Assembly (NCBI GenBank): GCA_008973525.1
Contig: WACJ01000502.1
Coordinates: 62,001 to 126,000 of the forward strand
DNA length: 64,000 nucleotides
DNA from: Stenopsyche tienmushanensis
Taxonomy: Eukaryota > Arthropoda > Insecta > Trichoptera > Stenopsychidae
Direction: 5' to 3'
Shown: piece after piece, positions 1-10,886 of the stretch
Layout of the letters: each line of letters starts with the position of its first letter
Numbering within the stretch: the first letter of the stretch is position 1
Position numbers and translations under genes: made by a program
The notes under the pieces: model-generated
What the model saw: only the letters and a program-made list of their open reading frames with translations
Database searches by the model: none
Told to the model about the DNA's origin: nothing

Positions 1-471
1 TTTTGATGTATTTAAAGATAAGTACAAAAATAGCAAAGATTTTTAATTAAAATCAACCCTTGATTCTTGTTTTTGAAGCATGATATGAAATATTAAATTT
101 ATTTTTTTTCTTCCAAAACTATTTATAAACCCAAATTTTTGGATATGGTTCAAATGCTGTTAAGACTCAAATTTAAAACGAATATATTCAATTCATCAAT
201 TCAATTGCTTTATAGTATTATAAAATTTTCATTACCTTGTAGGTACAAAATTATTTAAATATTATTTCATATAGAATTCTTATTTTCCACTGTTTTTTTT
301 TTTGCTAGTTTATGAATTATGAAAGGATTAAATTCATCAAAAAGTCCTGTTTTTTGTTTCCTATTTTCTAGGTCCAAACAGTCAGTGCCCTTGTCGATTT
401 GTTTTCAGATGGACATTTACAATTCAGATATATCCATAAGATTAAAGCGCGTTGAGATCAACTTGTCCCTC
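1..471. other. AT-rich DNA without recognised feature
   Basis: Low-complexity AT-rich sequence with a T run near 293-303. No open frame, repeat or RNA signature is recognised. Confidence 0.6.
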
Positions 472-946
472 TTAACTCTTTAAGTAGTGAGCTAATATAA
501 AATCTAGATAATTTTAGATGCTATATTTGCTTGTCCGTCACTTATCATCCTTACAAATCCAATTATCTGTCAAGACCACCGCAGCGTGTATGAAGCTTGT
601 ATTTATATAAAAAAACACTATCGATAGCACACAATATTCAGTAATTTCTTCAAGTAAACATAAACAATACACTTGAAATCGACTAATCATATCATTACTA
701 GTCGATAAATTTGGGTTAACGATCTACATAATCATACGATGTACACAACATACTCTCTCCGTCTCTGTCTCCCATTCACAATCTCCGACTTGCAAGATAC
801 TCTCTCCGTCTCATTTCCATTGCTCTCGAAACTCAACGTGCAAGACACTCTCCGTCTCTGTCTGTCTTCGAGCTCAACGTGTAAGAATCTTTATGAGTCA
901 CTGGAATTTGGACACAGAATTGTGCCTTACCTCTTTGAAGGGTTAA
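472..946 (+). mobile_element. piggyBac-type MITE, copy 1
   Basis: Non-autonomous element bounded by TTAA at 472-475 and 943-946. The left end reads CTCTTTAAGTAGTGAG and the right end, reverse-complemented, CCCTTCAAAGAGG, so the termini are short imperfect inverted repeats. TTAA duplication plus CYYTTTRAG-like ends are the signature of piggyBac transposition (established knowledge); no transposase is encoded. The middle contains the family block GATAAATTTGGGTTAACGAT near 701-721. It is followed by three units of a CT-rich minisatellite starting near 751, 798 and 846 (core CTCTCCGTCTCTGTCTC, ending CAACGTGCAAGA or similar). The open frame at 739-1017 only runs through this repeat and is not a gene. 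Five other copies lie in the window. Confidence 0.8.
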
Positions 947-1400
947 ATCCTGTTTATTTTTACATTTTTAGCTGGAGTTTATCTCTGAGCTTATTACTCT
1001 TCTTAGATCAATTTTGAAGTTAGATGATTTTTATTTATATTGAATATATCTAAATATATATATTTTTTATGCTAATGGATACTTTAATAAGAATTTTAAC
1101 TACCATATTTATATCATCTTTATTACGTTGAAATTGTAATAAATTTAACCTAAGCTAGTATAATTTAATACTATGCAAAATAATATTTGAGCATTTAAAC
1201 AACAAGACATTTTTTTTAAACGAAAGCTTAAATACAATTTATGATATTTTATGGTGGGTTTTAACCATTTATGTTTAATAAAAATGTCCAATTTAACAAA
1301 TTTTGGCCAAATTTTATTAGCAAGATTGTATAAATATGAATACATGTTTTATTGTTGCTATTATCAGCATTTTATTTGAAATAGAGAAGAATTGAGTTAA
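947..1400. other. AT-rich DNA without recognised feature
   Basis: AT-rich sequence with homopolymer stretches. Only a short chance frame is present. Confidence 0.55.
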
Positions 1401-1980
1401 ATTATTTTTTTGAACGAATCATCGAAGCCCTCTTCATCCAATGTGAAGATATAATTTACGTATGTATTACATCAGGGCTGCAATTACATTTGAAACGTAA
1501 CCGTGAAAAACTCGTATAGCTTAAACGTCACCGAGCTGGGGCTCGAGGCATCCTCCTGGGAAATCTTCCGATGGGGAAAGCTCCCCATTACACGGGATGA
1601 TACAAGGAATCCTGAATACCATGGTCTCACGCTTTCACCAGGATCACACTTCATTTCGGTTACGATTCAATCGCTCTAATGAATATTCATCCCTGCTGAT
1701 GTAGCACTGACGGGTGGGTAAACATTTTTCAAATGCTTAGGGCGACTAGGGTAAACAATCCAAATGATCCTGTAAGGGACCGTGCATAAAAACAGGCATA
1801 AATTGCTAGTAGAACACGATGAAAATTAAAATGAACGTCTCGCAGGATGAAATTTAATAATGTTTTAATCCCGAGTTTGTTTAAAAAACCGCAACAGAGC
1901 GAGCGTCCTCAAAGTCTCAAGTTGCGGTTTCCAGCGAAGGGGTCGTTAAAAGTTTTGCTCTAAGGCGTATAAGAAGCATT
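1400..1980. other. GC-richer non-coding island
   Basis: Base composition is visibly less AT-rich than the flanks. It holds a small perfect palindrome (TGGGGA-AAGC-TCCCCA near 1573-1588) and an octamer-like ATGAATATTCAT near 1679-1690. No open frame of note. Such islands in an AT-rich desert may be conserved regulatory DNA, but that is inference only. Confidence 0.3.
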
Positions 1981-3400
1981 CCTTTTTTTGTTAAAGCGAA
2001 ATATTTCTCTTATGAAACCTAATATTAAAGCACAAAAATATAATTTTGACTTTATGGCGTATTAATGTTGACAGTGATATAAAAGCGTTCCTGACATTGG
2101 ACCCTCTTGGAGAGCGTTGGATACACTAGGGCTTGAATATAATTTATATACATGTATATATGATTTCCTGCTCTCACCGGATCTGCTAATATCCTGATTG
2201 ACGCTTTTGTCCTGGGGCTATTTCCTGGATTATTGTGAAAGTCCCTCATTAAGGGCGGAGCCGTCGGCGACCGTCGCTTATTGTTTATCGCCCAAATCAT
2301 TTCGACTTTAACTTTATAAAACGAATGCTCACCCTCTATGAAACATATGTGAAAAGCAACCCCTCGGTGACAAAGGATGTACCGTAAATTAAAAGGATTT
2401 ATAATTGTATTCATCGTATAATATTTTGATTCTATGCATGTATTTATTCAAAATGTATATTAAAACGTTAAAAGCTTTCGTAGCATAATTGAAACGCATA
2501 TTATATGTTTTTCGAACATTTTGATTAGATTTTTTTGCAAAACACGTTAATTAATCCAGCTATTCAAACAATATCTATATAAATCGGGAATGATTAGATC
2601 ATTTAGATAACATAGATTTTTAACATATTTATTACCACTTTTAACCGAAATCCAGGAATATGATAACTAAGCTATAACTAAAATAATTTAACTTTTTTCA
2701 CGCCTCTAACTGATCCATATTTTAGATTCTTATAAATTGTTATAAAATAATGTTGATTAACAGCCTCATATTTTGATAAATCAAACATTTGATCAGTTGA
2801 TCAGATCTACAAGTTCATTCATCTTTATTCCTTTGGATGTAAGGGCTTTTTTTTGAAAAATGGAAGATAGTTTGCTATCTACCACTCTTTTATTTGATTG
2901 CACTGACGTGTAAGCAATTTGCACTACAAGATTAAGCACTGATTACCTGACGCATAGAAACTATTCATATTCATTGTTTGTAATCCTCGTTAGTTTCATA
3001 ATCGACGATATATCGTTGCTTAGCATCCAGAGGATTGAATTTAGATGTATTGATACTTAGTCGTTACTGTGATTTAAGCTATGGCCTGGACTCATCCTAA
3101 TTTTTCAAGATCACTTGCTGTTTTATATTATTAGTTGATTTCCTCTTCAATTACATTTTTTTTTATTGACTACAGAATATCTTGACATTAATTATAAATT
3201 ATTTGACAACTTCCATGGAAAGAAATTTGTAATATTTAATCTAAATTTTTCTGTTGATTTTCAAATAAAAAATATATTATTAAGCAACCCAACAACAGTA
3301 ATCTTGAGTACAATATCGAAATTTCAATTTGGGATTTTGTAACAATCTATTGAGTCAATATATTCGCTTATAAATAAATCCCAAGCCAAACTAACAATCA
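1981..3400. other. AT-rich stretch with one unsupported 120-codon minus frame
   Basis: A minus-strand frame of 120 codons lies at 2052-2414. Its translation shows no domain, signal peptide or family resemblance that I recognise, and the flanks give no splice or promoter support, so I treat it as a chance frame. The rest is AT-rich without repeats that I can identify. Confidence 0.4.
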
Positions 3401-3760
3401 GCGTCGATCGTTTGTCCAATATTTGATATTCTCATCTAAAATTGGCGCCAATAATCGTAAAAGCCAACTGAGAAACGGCTTTCAATAAAATAAAGGGCGG
3501 AAACAAGGATGCTGTTGTAATCTTGGACCGTGAGAGTGATCCCGCATGTCAACACTCATACGTGCTCTATCAGTCACCGGGAGGAGTTAAGCCTCTTCCT
3601 CCTGGGGGAGGACACCAATTGAAACCAAGAAAATCAAACAGATGGTATTTGACTTGCGGCAAAGGACGTCTCATTACCAGAATGTGCTTTGGCGACGTGT
3701 GAAGCGATTTAGGGAGCGCGACAAGAAATTCCCTCGATGAGCACAAATGTCCTTATTCGT
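3400..3760. other. GC-richer non-coding island
   Basis: About 350 bases of more balanced composition, including a purine-rich inverted motif (GGGAGGAG near 3579 and CTTCCTCCTGGGGGAGG near 3594). No coding frame or RNA gene is recognised. A regulatory role is possible but unsupported. Confidence 0.25.
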
Positions 3761-5739
3761 TATCAAATTTTGATTTTAATTGTAAAAATTAATACATTTT
3801 TCGTGTTGAACACTTATGGATATGTTCACTCTCGTACACGTGTTTGAGAAGCCATTTATACGGGACTGAAGTGTTTGAATGGTATTCCCTCTTGAGCGTT
3901 TTCCTAAAAGCGTTTCAGCACAATCGGGGTCGTTCAAGCTTTCTATAGCTTCTTCACTCTTGACTGCGATCCAAGAACCTTAATAATAGACGATTATTAT
4001 GAAGAAATAAATTATGACTCATATGAATAAGTAAAATGCATCAATTCAATTAAAACATTCAACTATTAACGACAATTACCTAAAATATTTTATAATTTGA
4101 GCAATTTATTTATTTTATCTTGAAAATCATGATTATTAAAAAAAATATAAAAAATGAAATATTAAATGCCATCTATGAATAAAATTAAAAAATATTTTAT
4201 TATTGAAAATTGGTTTCATTTTTGTCTAAATGTAACTTCGAAATATATCAATAGATGTCTATTAATAGTTATCATGAATATAAATTATTAAAAAAAATAC
4301 ACTGTTTAGGGAATAAATACATATTTTTAAATTAATCTTAAAAATAATATCTAAAAAATAAATCATATTTAAATTAATTCTGAATATACATAAACGCCCT
4401 CTTTTGGGAAAGGCTATAATTTTTATGTATTTTTGCTTTCTTTACTGTTTTGTAAGCTCTATTATTCGTTTCTATGTTAGTTCAGCTATTGACGTACTTT
4501 GGCAATAAATTTCCTCGTTATTCTCACCCTCCAAAAGTACACTACCCTAATTACATTGTTCGCTTGTTCTCATTGATTATACACCCAGACATTTTAGCCC
4601 CCTGCCCTATATAAATATAATCTCTTGCCTCTTTATGTTTCTTGTCATCAATATTATAATTTTATAGTCTACGTTATAAATTACGTACATTACACGTTTA
4701 TTAAATCTTACTCCAATTTTAAAAACTATGATTATACATACGTTTCATACTACAATTTAGAAAATTAGCCTATAAATGTAAGATTATTTGAATAACTGTT
4801 GTTTTTAATATTGTAAAGATGATGGTTGATATAACGATTTATGTACTATATTGAGTGATGATAATATGGTTTTCTCGTGTGTTTTAATTTTTTGATCAAA
4901 TTGAACAAATTGGTCATCAAAAAATTATTGCTATCAAGGCTGAACAAAACACGATAGAGCAAACTGAAATTCAATGCCCTATCAATTGATTTTCTTGACA
5001 TAAAAAGTCTCAGTTATAAATTTTAATGAATTTACATCATCAATATCGTTACTTAATAGTCACATCTTGTACGGTATAAATCGTTTATTTCCCAATTAAA
5101 TTATATTTTTGATACAAATATACTTTTATATAGTTTAACTATTCAGAATGAATTAAGACAGAAATACTTATAAAAATAAAAAACCTAGAAAAAACGGACA
5201 TTGTGATCGAAACAATACCAATAAGATACAGCTTTTACTGTAAATTTGTGAGTCCAAGTGTTTGATAACTTTTCATAAAGTCTAAAGTATGTTTTAAAAC
5301 TTTGATCAGTTGAAAAAAGAAAACAGGCGTCTGTATTCTGACACAATACAATTTTAAAGCAGATTTGCTGACTCGTCTAGCGTTTATCAGCTGAAAGATA
5401 TACTGGCATTTGTATACAATGCTGAAGTAGAAATTTAAGTAAATACCTTCCATTATTATAAAATTGAATGTTTTGGCGCATCGAGGACGCCCTGCTGAAA
5501 TGTCAAGCCCAAGTGGCGTTGTAAGACAGGGCAGATAAACCTTCTCTCCGACTATTGAAAAAATATTTAAAAATACCATTTAATCATACGAAATCTGACT
5601 CGATAAAAATTCATAGCGCCATTCAATCTGATCTACATGATTTCGGCAATGTAATAGAGTGTTAGAGTGTAATAAAATTGATTTATGCGCATTAATCGCC
5701 GTCGATGATAAACTTCCAACATTCAAGAACCAACTTAAA
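3761..5739. other. AT-rich desert
   Basis: Long AT-rich tract. A 114-codon minus frame at 5235-5579 has no recognisable domain and is judged a chance frame. No repeats of the families seen elsewhere were spotted. Confidence 0.45.
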
Positions 5740-5788
5740 ATATTAGTGCGTTTCTCCTTGTTTTCCGAGAAGCAACCTTGACGATTCG

Positions 5789-6040
5789 GTGGTTTTCCCG
5801 GAACGAAATGTTGACACACATAAAACTGTCAAGGTTGTAAACTTCTGTGGGGCGAGTACATTGGTTGAGGGTAAGCAGGTGCCGTCGCGTCTGTCTCCTG
5901 GTAGACGCCAGCGAGTAGAAGACGACCTCAAAGAATTGCCATCAAATTATATAGAGTCAATAGAGGGGTCGCCGGGAAGATGGTACGATAATGCGGCATC
6001 CCTGAAACAATTGTCTCAGATTTCTACTCGAGATGGATAG
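5789..6040 (+). other. Open-frame island, possible coding exon of unknown function
   Basis: An 83-codon frame with near-balanced base composition, in contrast to its AT-rich flanks. The translation is hydrophilic and mixed, with a basic stretch (SPGRRQRVEDDLKELP) and no membrane segment, signal peptide or known motif. The codons use G or C at the third position more than the surrounding random frames. A pyrimidine-rich run (TTTCTCCTTG near 5751) lies upstream but I see no clear splice acceptor, and the frame ends in a stop rather than a donor. Overlapping minus-strand frames (5580-5819, 5743-5931) show the region is simply stop-poor. It could be an exon, a pseudogene piece or a chance island. 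Confidence 0.22.
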
Positions 6041-6511
6041 GCTGCCAATGCATACGTTTATTATACATCTTAAAAGCGCGAAAAGTGACATGCGATCAAA
6101 AAACACCAAGAGTCATATTTCAATCAACAGAAACATATTGATTCGATTATGTCAGTAGAAATACATTAATTCTAAGAGAATCGAAGTGTCTTTGTTTGAT
6201 TGAAACGAGAGTGCATTAAATCGCTCCGATGATATCTCTACGTCATCCAGACCAATATAGTGATACTAAATGTATGCCCAAAGATATTTTTTTAGATGGA
6301 TAAGTCATCAGTATGATTTAAATGATCGAAAATGATTTATAAATTGTATAGCATGCGTATGTATTTATACAATAGAAGTTATATTATCCAAACCACTGGA
6401 AACCAAGGGTAATTTGAAAAATACCATGGGTAACGAAAAGATATCGACTTCACGTTATATCAAATATATAATAAGAATTGAACTAAACAAAATACATACA
6501 TAATAATTACT
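6041..6511. other. AT-rich DNA without recognised feature
   Basis: No frame, repeat or terminal-repeat signature found up to the start of the PIF-type element. Confidence 0.5.
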
Positions 6512-6514
6512 TTA

Positions 6515-7163
6515 GGGACGTTTCTACCTTGTTGGGCCTAAAAGTGATTTTTTAACATTTTTTTATGCAAAAAGTATTATATATAGAATGATGATATTTA
6601 GTGTGTTGACTAGACAATCATTACTAAATATAAAAATATTTTTTAATTTTTGATAAATTATGGTAATGGCAGTGGGAGGAGCCATTTATGTCGATGCGCG
6701 AGCGATGACATTCTTCACTATGGAAGTCTTAAGTCCTGAACAAATGATTTGCAGCAAATAAATTAAACGTATTTTTACTTTGTATAATATTTTATATAGT
6801 TTGACCTAAAATTAAGAAAAAATATTGGAAAATAAAAAAATAGTGAGCGATCGGAGAAAAGTGTGTTTTTTTACTAACATTTTTTATTAATTAAATAAAA
6901 ACTTTTAAATATTTTTGGATAATTGTAGTCTATACGATGACGACGTTTATTATACATATGCTTATCAAATTTCATAAAGAATGCTTTTCTGGGGCGTGTG
7001 GAAACACTTCCATGAGCTTAAAAAAAGTAGTTTCGAGAAAAACGCCTTTAAAGTATCTACACTCCCCAGTTTCGCGAAGCGCAGATTCTCCTCGTCGGCC
7101 TACAACTTTGCAAATTTATTAAGAAAAATTTTTTTTGTTTAACCAACGAGGTAGAAACGTCCC
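6515..7163. mobile_element. PIF/Harbinger-type (Tourist-like) MITE
   Basis: A 649-bp element with terminal inverted repeats matching at 20 of 21 positions. The left end starts GGGACGTTTCTACCTTGTT at 6515 and the right end, reverse-complemented, starts GGGACGTTTCTACCTCGTT at 7163. Both ends are flanked directly by TTA (6512-6514 and 7164-7166), the 3-bp duplication typical of PIF/Harbinger elements, whose ends usually start with GG. A TTAA-based (piggyBac) reading is less good because the left flank is TTTA. No transposase is encoded; the 61-codon frame at 6937-7122 has no known motif. The well matched ends suggest a relatively recent insertion. Confidence 0.75.
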
Positions 7164-8743
7164 TTAAGATTTAAAGCTGGAATTTGGGTTGATAACAACA
7201 TAATTTTAAGTATTGACAATAAACAGGGTTAACAAAGCTTAAATATTATCAAATTAATACAATCAAATTAATTCTGCACAAGAATATGAAAGAATTATGT
7301 CAATACAAAAATGAATACCCTTTTTCACATGAAAATCAGTTCTATTCCAGTTTTCGTTCCGGCAAAAATAACGGTTTTACTGTGCCCTGTTACCCTTTTT
7401 TTTTAATTTTCTTTCGATTTTATTTAATTCCCAATTTTTCCACCTCCTAAAGATTTTTTGATTAGCTGATGTTAATAAAAATAAAGCTAATTGATCTTAT
7501 AAAAAACAAGATAATCCTTGTTCGATGAATCATCCAATACTTACGGTTCATACGTTCTTCCGCAATATAATTGTTCCCAATGAAATCAATTTAAAAAATA
7601 GTACTTGAAGCATTACAATCATTCTATAAGAAGACTTCCGTTGGTAGTAAAACGATTTCCGATGCATCATCAATAAAACAGACGTTACAAACAATTTTCA
7701 TTTGATGCAAACGCAAAAATATCCAATATAATACCAAATAGATTATAGATGATGTTTTTACATGATTAATTGTTATGGTAATTGAAACGTTAATTCAGTG
7801 ATTTTTCGATGTTTTCGTTCATTAAACATTGTTTGAATTCTTGACAGCCTTAAAAAGTTTTCAATTCCTGCGTGTTATTCGACAGTTTGCCGATTGCGCG
7901 CAATGGTGGCGGGTCAAAAATTGTACATGTTGCGTATGAGGTCTATTATGGTTTAAATGTGACCTTTTGCTTGTTAAAGTATTGACATTAAATTGATTGC
8001 GCTCAAAAATTACAGAACTTGCGTCATGGGATATCCTGCTCGATGGTAATTCTAAATATTTCTCCGTGACCAATTGTTCTCAGGTTTGATTAAGTGAAAT
8101 GTTCGAGACGATTATAATATTAACGGTCTCATAATTTTTCAATCGCTCCTATAAGTGTTTTCAAAGCAATCTGTCATGTGGCCTTGAATTTCAATTATAC
8201 CATTTTGTGCAAACATTTTATGTTCATATCGCATTTTAGGAATGTGCAGTCAATGCATCCGAAAGTCGATTGAATTTTTCAATTTGAATGGAATTTGTAA
8301 TAATATTTTTAAAGCTTCAAGCTACCAAGTTTCCCAAACCTTCGATTCAATATCAATATTATTAGCTTAAGAAGAAATATTTTCTGTAATTGCTTAATCA
8401 GGAAAATTGGAATTTATACTGGCTTTTTAAAAAAGTTTTATGCTCAAGTACTTTTATTTTTTTATTAAAACTACATCCTTTGTGTTCCTGCAGCTAACCA
8501 GTCAATTTACATCCCTTAAATGTAGCATAAACAAAAAAATCATCTTGAGCACAATACTTAACCATATAAATACCGTGCGCACAGATCTGTACATTTCATC
8601 ACTTCATACACAAAAAAGCACGTTCAACATTATTTTTACTCAAACGTATTTATATAACATGATGAATACAAATTTCACCAATATTATTTTTAACCAAAAT
8701 ATTAGTAGAATCAGTCAATCATAGACATTCTTGCCCAAATGTA
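7164..8743. other. AT-rich stretch
   Basis: Apart from a fragment related to the hAT-type element near 7345-7383 (separate entry), this stretch holds only short chance frames (for example 7861-8073 minus and 8440-8724 plus) with no recognisable protein similarity. Confidence 0.45.
7345..7383 (+). repeat. Short fragment related to the 20.7-kb hAT-type element
   Basis: The words GTTTTCGTTCCGGCAAAAAT and AACGGTTTTA match the stretch near 21149-21175 of the hAT-type element with few differences. Only about 40 bases are recognisable, so this is a relic or a chance likeness. Confidence 0.35.
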
Positions 8744-9616
8744 CGAGGCATATCCAGAAAGTAAGTGTACTGTGACAATAACGGGCTTTAATTTTTTGAT
8801 TTTGATGGGTTGGCTATACTGAGTGGTAGAGGGGGATCTTCTGACAAAGCGAGGATAGCAGGAATACGGTAGTACGTATATTCACGTTATAGTGTCCAGT
8901 TTTGTAAAATAAATCGGTTAAAAATTCCGCCAAATGCGAGCTGGTCTATAGTAGTAGTCGAGTTTCTTGAGCAAATTGAATTGGAAGATGAGAATTTTCT
9001 GAGCTCAATTATGACTGGAGATAAAAAGTGGGTGGCTCATTACACGTCTGACTAAAAAATATAGTCGTCACAGTGGTGTCACACCAATTCCTCATCTGCC
9101 AAAAACTTTAAAACCACAATTTTGGGTAAAAGCCTCAAAGCCTCAGCAGTGCTTTGGGACCAAAAAGGGGTCATTTTAGTCGAATTTCTGCCTCAGGGAG
9201 AGATCATCAATCTACAACGATATTGTGAGATTGCACGACAAGGACACTCCTTGGCACGCAGCCTTAGCTACCAAGGAGCTCTTGGACTTATTTGGTTGGG
9301 ATGTTTTGAACCACTCCCGTATTCCCCTGACTTGGCACATTCAGATTATCATCTTTTTCCCTTCCTAAAAGAACGAATTAAATTTTCAACCGACGAACAG
9401 GTGCAAAAAGAGGTTCTGAAGTGGAAGAAGGAGCTGGCGGGAGAGTTCTTCGAGGAGGGCATAAAGAAGCTTGTGCCATAGCTCACCACATGTATTGAAC
9501 GATCATTTTGAAAAATAGTTAACAAGTATATCAACAATGTCCTGTTTTTCTTTTTGATACACTTTTTCTAAAAAAAATATTGAAATTTAGTACACTTACT
9601 TTCGGGATATACCTCG
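8744..9616 (+). mobile_element. Internally deleted mariner element
   Basis: The 873-bp element has inverted terminal repeats: CGAGGCATATCCAGAAAGTA at the left and CGAGGTATATCCCGAAAGTA at the right (reverse complement). TA precedes the left end; the right flank reads CA, probably a mutated TA. Full-length mariners are about 1.3 kb, so the N-terminal third (DNA-binding region) is largely missing. What remains encodes the catalytic part of a mariner transposase, described separately. Confidence 0.88.
8961..9481 (+). pseudogene. Mariner transposase, C-terminal catalytic remnant
   Basis: The sequence encodes the catalytic half of a mariner (D,D34D) transposase, a nuclear enzyme that cuts and pastes its own element at TA sites. 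Recognisable pieces in order are the first-aspartate block TGDKKWVAHY (near 9013-9042), a stop codon, WDQKGVILVEFLPQGE (within the 119-codon frame 9122-9481), YSPDLAHSDYHLFPFLKER carrying the last catalytic aspartate, and the C-terminal FFEEGIKKLVP before the stop at 9479-9481. Internal stops and a frameshift before 9122 separate the blocks and the N-terminal helix-turn-helix domains are absent, so it cannot make active enzyme. The segment after GEIINLQRYCEI does not match the usual DNARPH region and looks rearranged. The family call is secure; the subfamily is not resolved. Confidence 0.9.
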
Positions 9617-10754
9617 CATAGGGTGTCTGGGCAGAGACGATCGGTCGGAAATATTATTTTCTCAAATTAATAATAAATGGTACAACGACTTTTCCTCCGC
9701 AATCTAGATTTGAACGTTTCATTTTAATCCTTGTCTATTCCCATAAAATATATTTACATGAATTTTGCCGCAATAAATCCCAAATAATTCCTCCATGGTT
9801 ATGCAAACCCGATATTAAATTTAAATACTAAAAAACCTGCTGCGACAATAAATCAGGATGACAATTTAATGGACTGACCTATATATTAAGTTCGATTGCT
9901 ATCATTAGCATACATAAATATCGTAAAAACTCTTGGAAGACTTCTAGGAAATATTAAAAAAAATATTGGATGATACATCATAATATTGACATACACATGG
10001 AGGCTATTCTGTGTACAATTACGTCATTTGATTGTTATACAAATGTATAAAGCTAGTATCGTACGATATTGCGTTTTTTTATTTTTCATAGAAACAATTA
10101 ATTACTACATGTTTTTAAAATATCGTCATGTCCATTAACTGTCTGAGAAATTTAAAGAAGCTCGTATTTTTTATATATATGATTTAAGTCGTATTGTAGC
10201 ATATAATTTCATAATTAAATTATGATTGTCTGTTTTGATCATTCATAAATTGATTAAAAAATGATTGGCTGTCAAATTTAATAGCAACAAATTATCATAT
10301 GTATATTAAACGGTTGCTATTTTTTTATTAGCTCAATACAGGGAAAGGCAACATTTTTTAATCAAACTCATGTAACAAAATTATATTTCATAAAATTTAG
10401 AATGCCTTATGAAATTTCAAGCAAATATCAAATTTAAATTCTCCCTATTTAAGCGATTTATTTTCAAAGCGCTTTCCTGGATAAACGAAAAATATTACAA
10501 TTTTGCCGTACAAATCGTTAATCACTAGACGCAATGTCATCATATGGTCCATAACCACCCTATATAAAATTAAAATATTCTGATATATCATTTTAAAGTA
10601 CGAATTTTAAAAATCGAATATTTGCACAGAGACATGATTTTAAATTAACAATGCTTGAGATGTAGTTGATCATGTATATTTAAAATTGCTTCTGAATCAT
10701 GGATAACGAGAATAATAATTTTCAATGGTATTATTCATCCTGTGGGATATCTAT
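9617..10754. other. AT-rich DNA without recognised feature
   Basis: No frame, repeat or terminal-repeat signature recognised. Confidence 0.5.
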
Positions 10755-10886
10755 ATGGGAGCAAAAAAGCTACCAAAGCGAGAAATAACAGACCGACTCA
10801 AAGATGATAAATTTATTGGCTGGGTTTTAGACGACATTGACAAAAAATATCTTGGCAATTCCTTCAGGTTCTGTGACGCAATTTGA
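10755..10886 (+). pseudogene. Small BED-type zinc-finger-like fragment
   Basis: A 43-codon frame, open upstream as well. Its translation includes ITDRLKDDKFIGWVLDDI and, further on, an F-x-F-C pair (SFRFCDAI) before the stop. The pattern of an aromatic-glycine-tryptophan (KF-GW) followed some 18 residues later by a cysteine resembles the start of the BED-type finger found in hAT-derived and other insect nuclear proteins. The second cysteine and the histidines are not present in frame. I read it as a broken piece of a transposon-derived or host DNA-binding protein. The similarity is short and the call is tentative. Confidence 0.3.

Noticed and set aside
739..1017. 92-codon plus frame as a gene
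   Set aside because: It reads through the CT-rich minisatellite of the MITE, which is stop-poor by nature.
2052..2414. 120-codon minus frame as a gene
   Set aside because: No known motif, no splice or promoter context, and it crosses a change in base composition.
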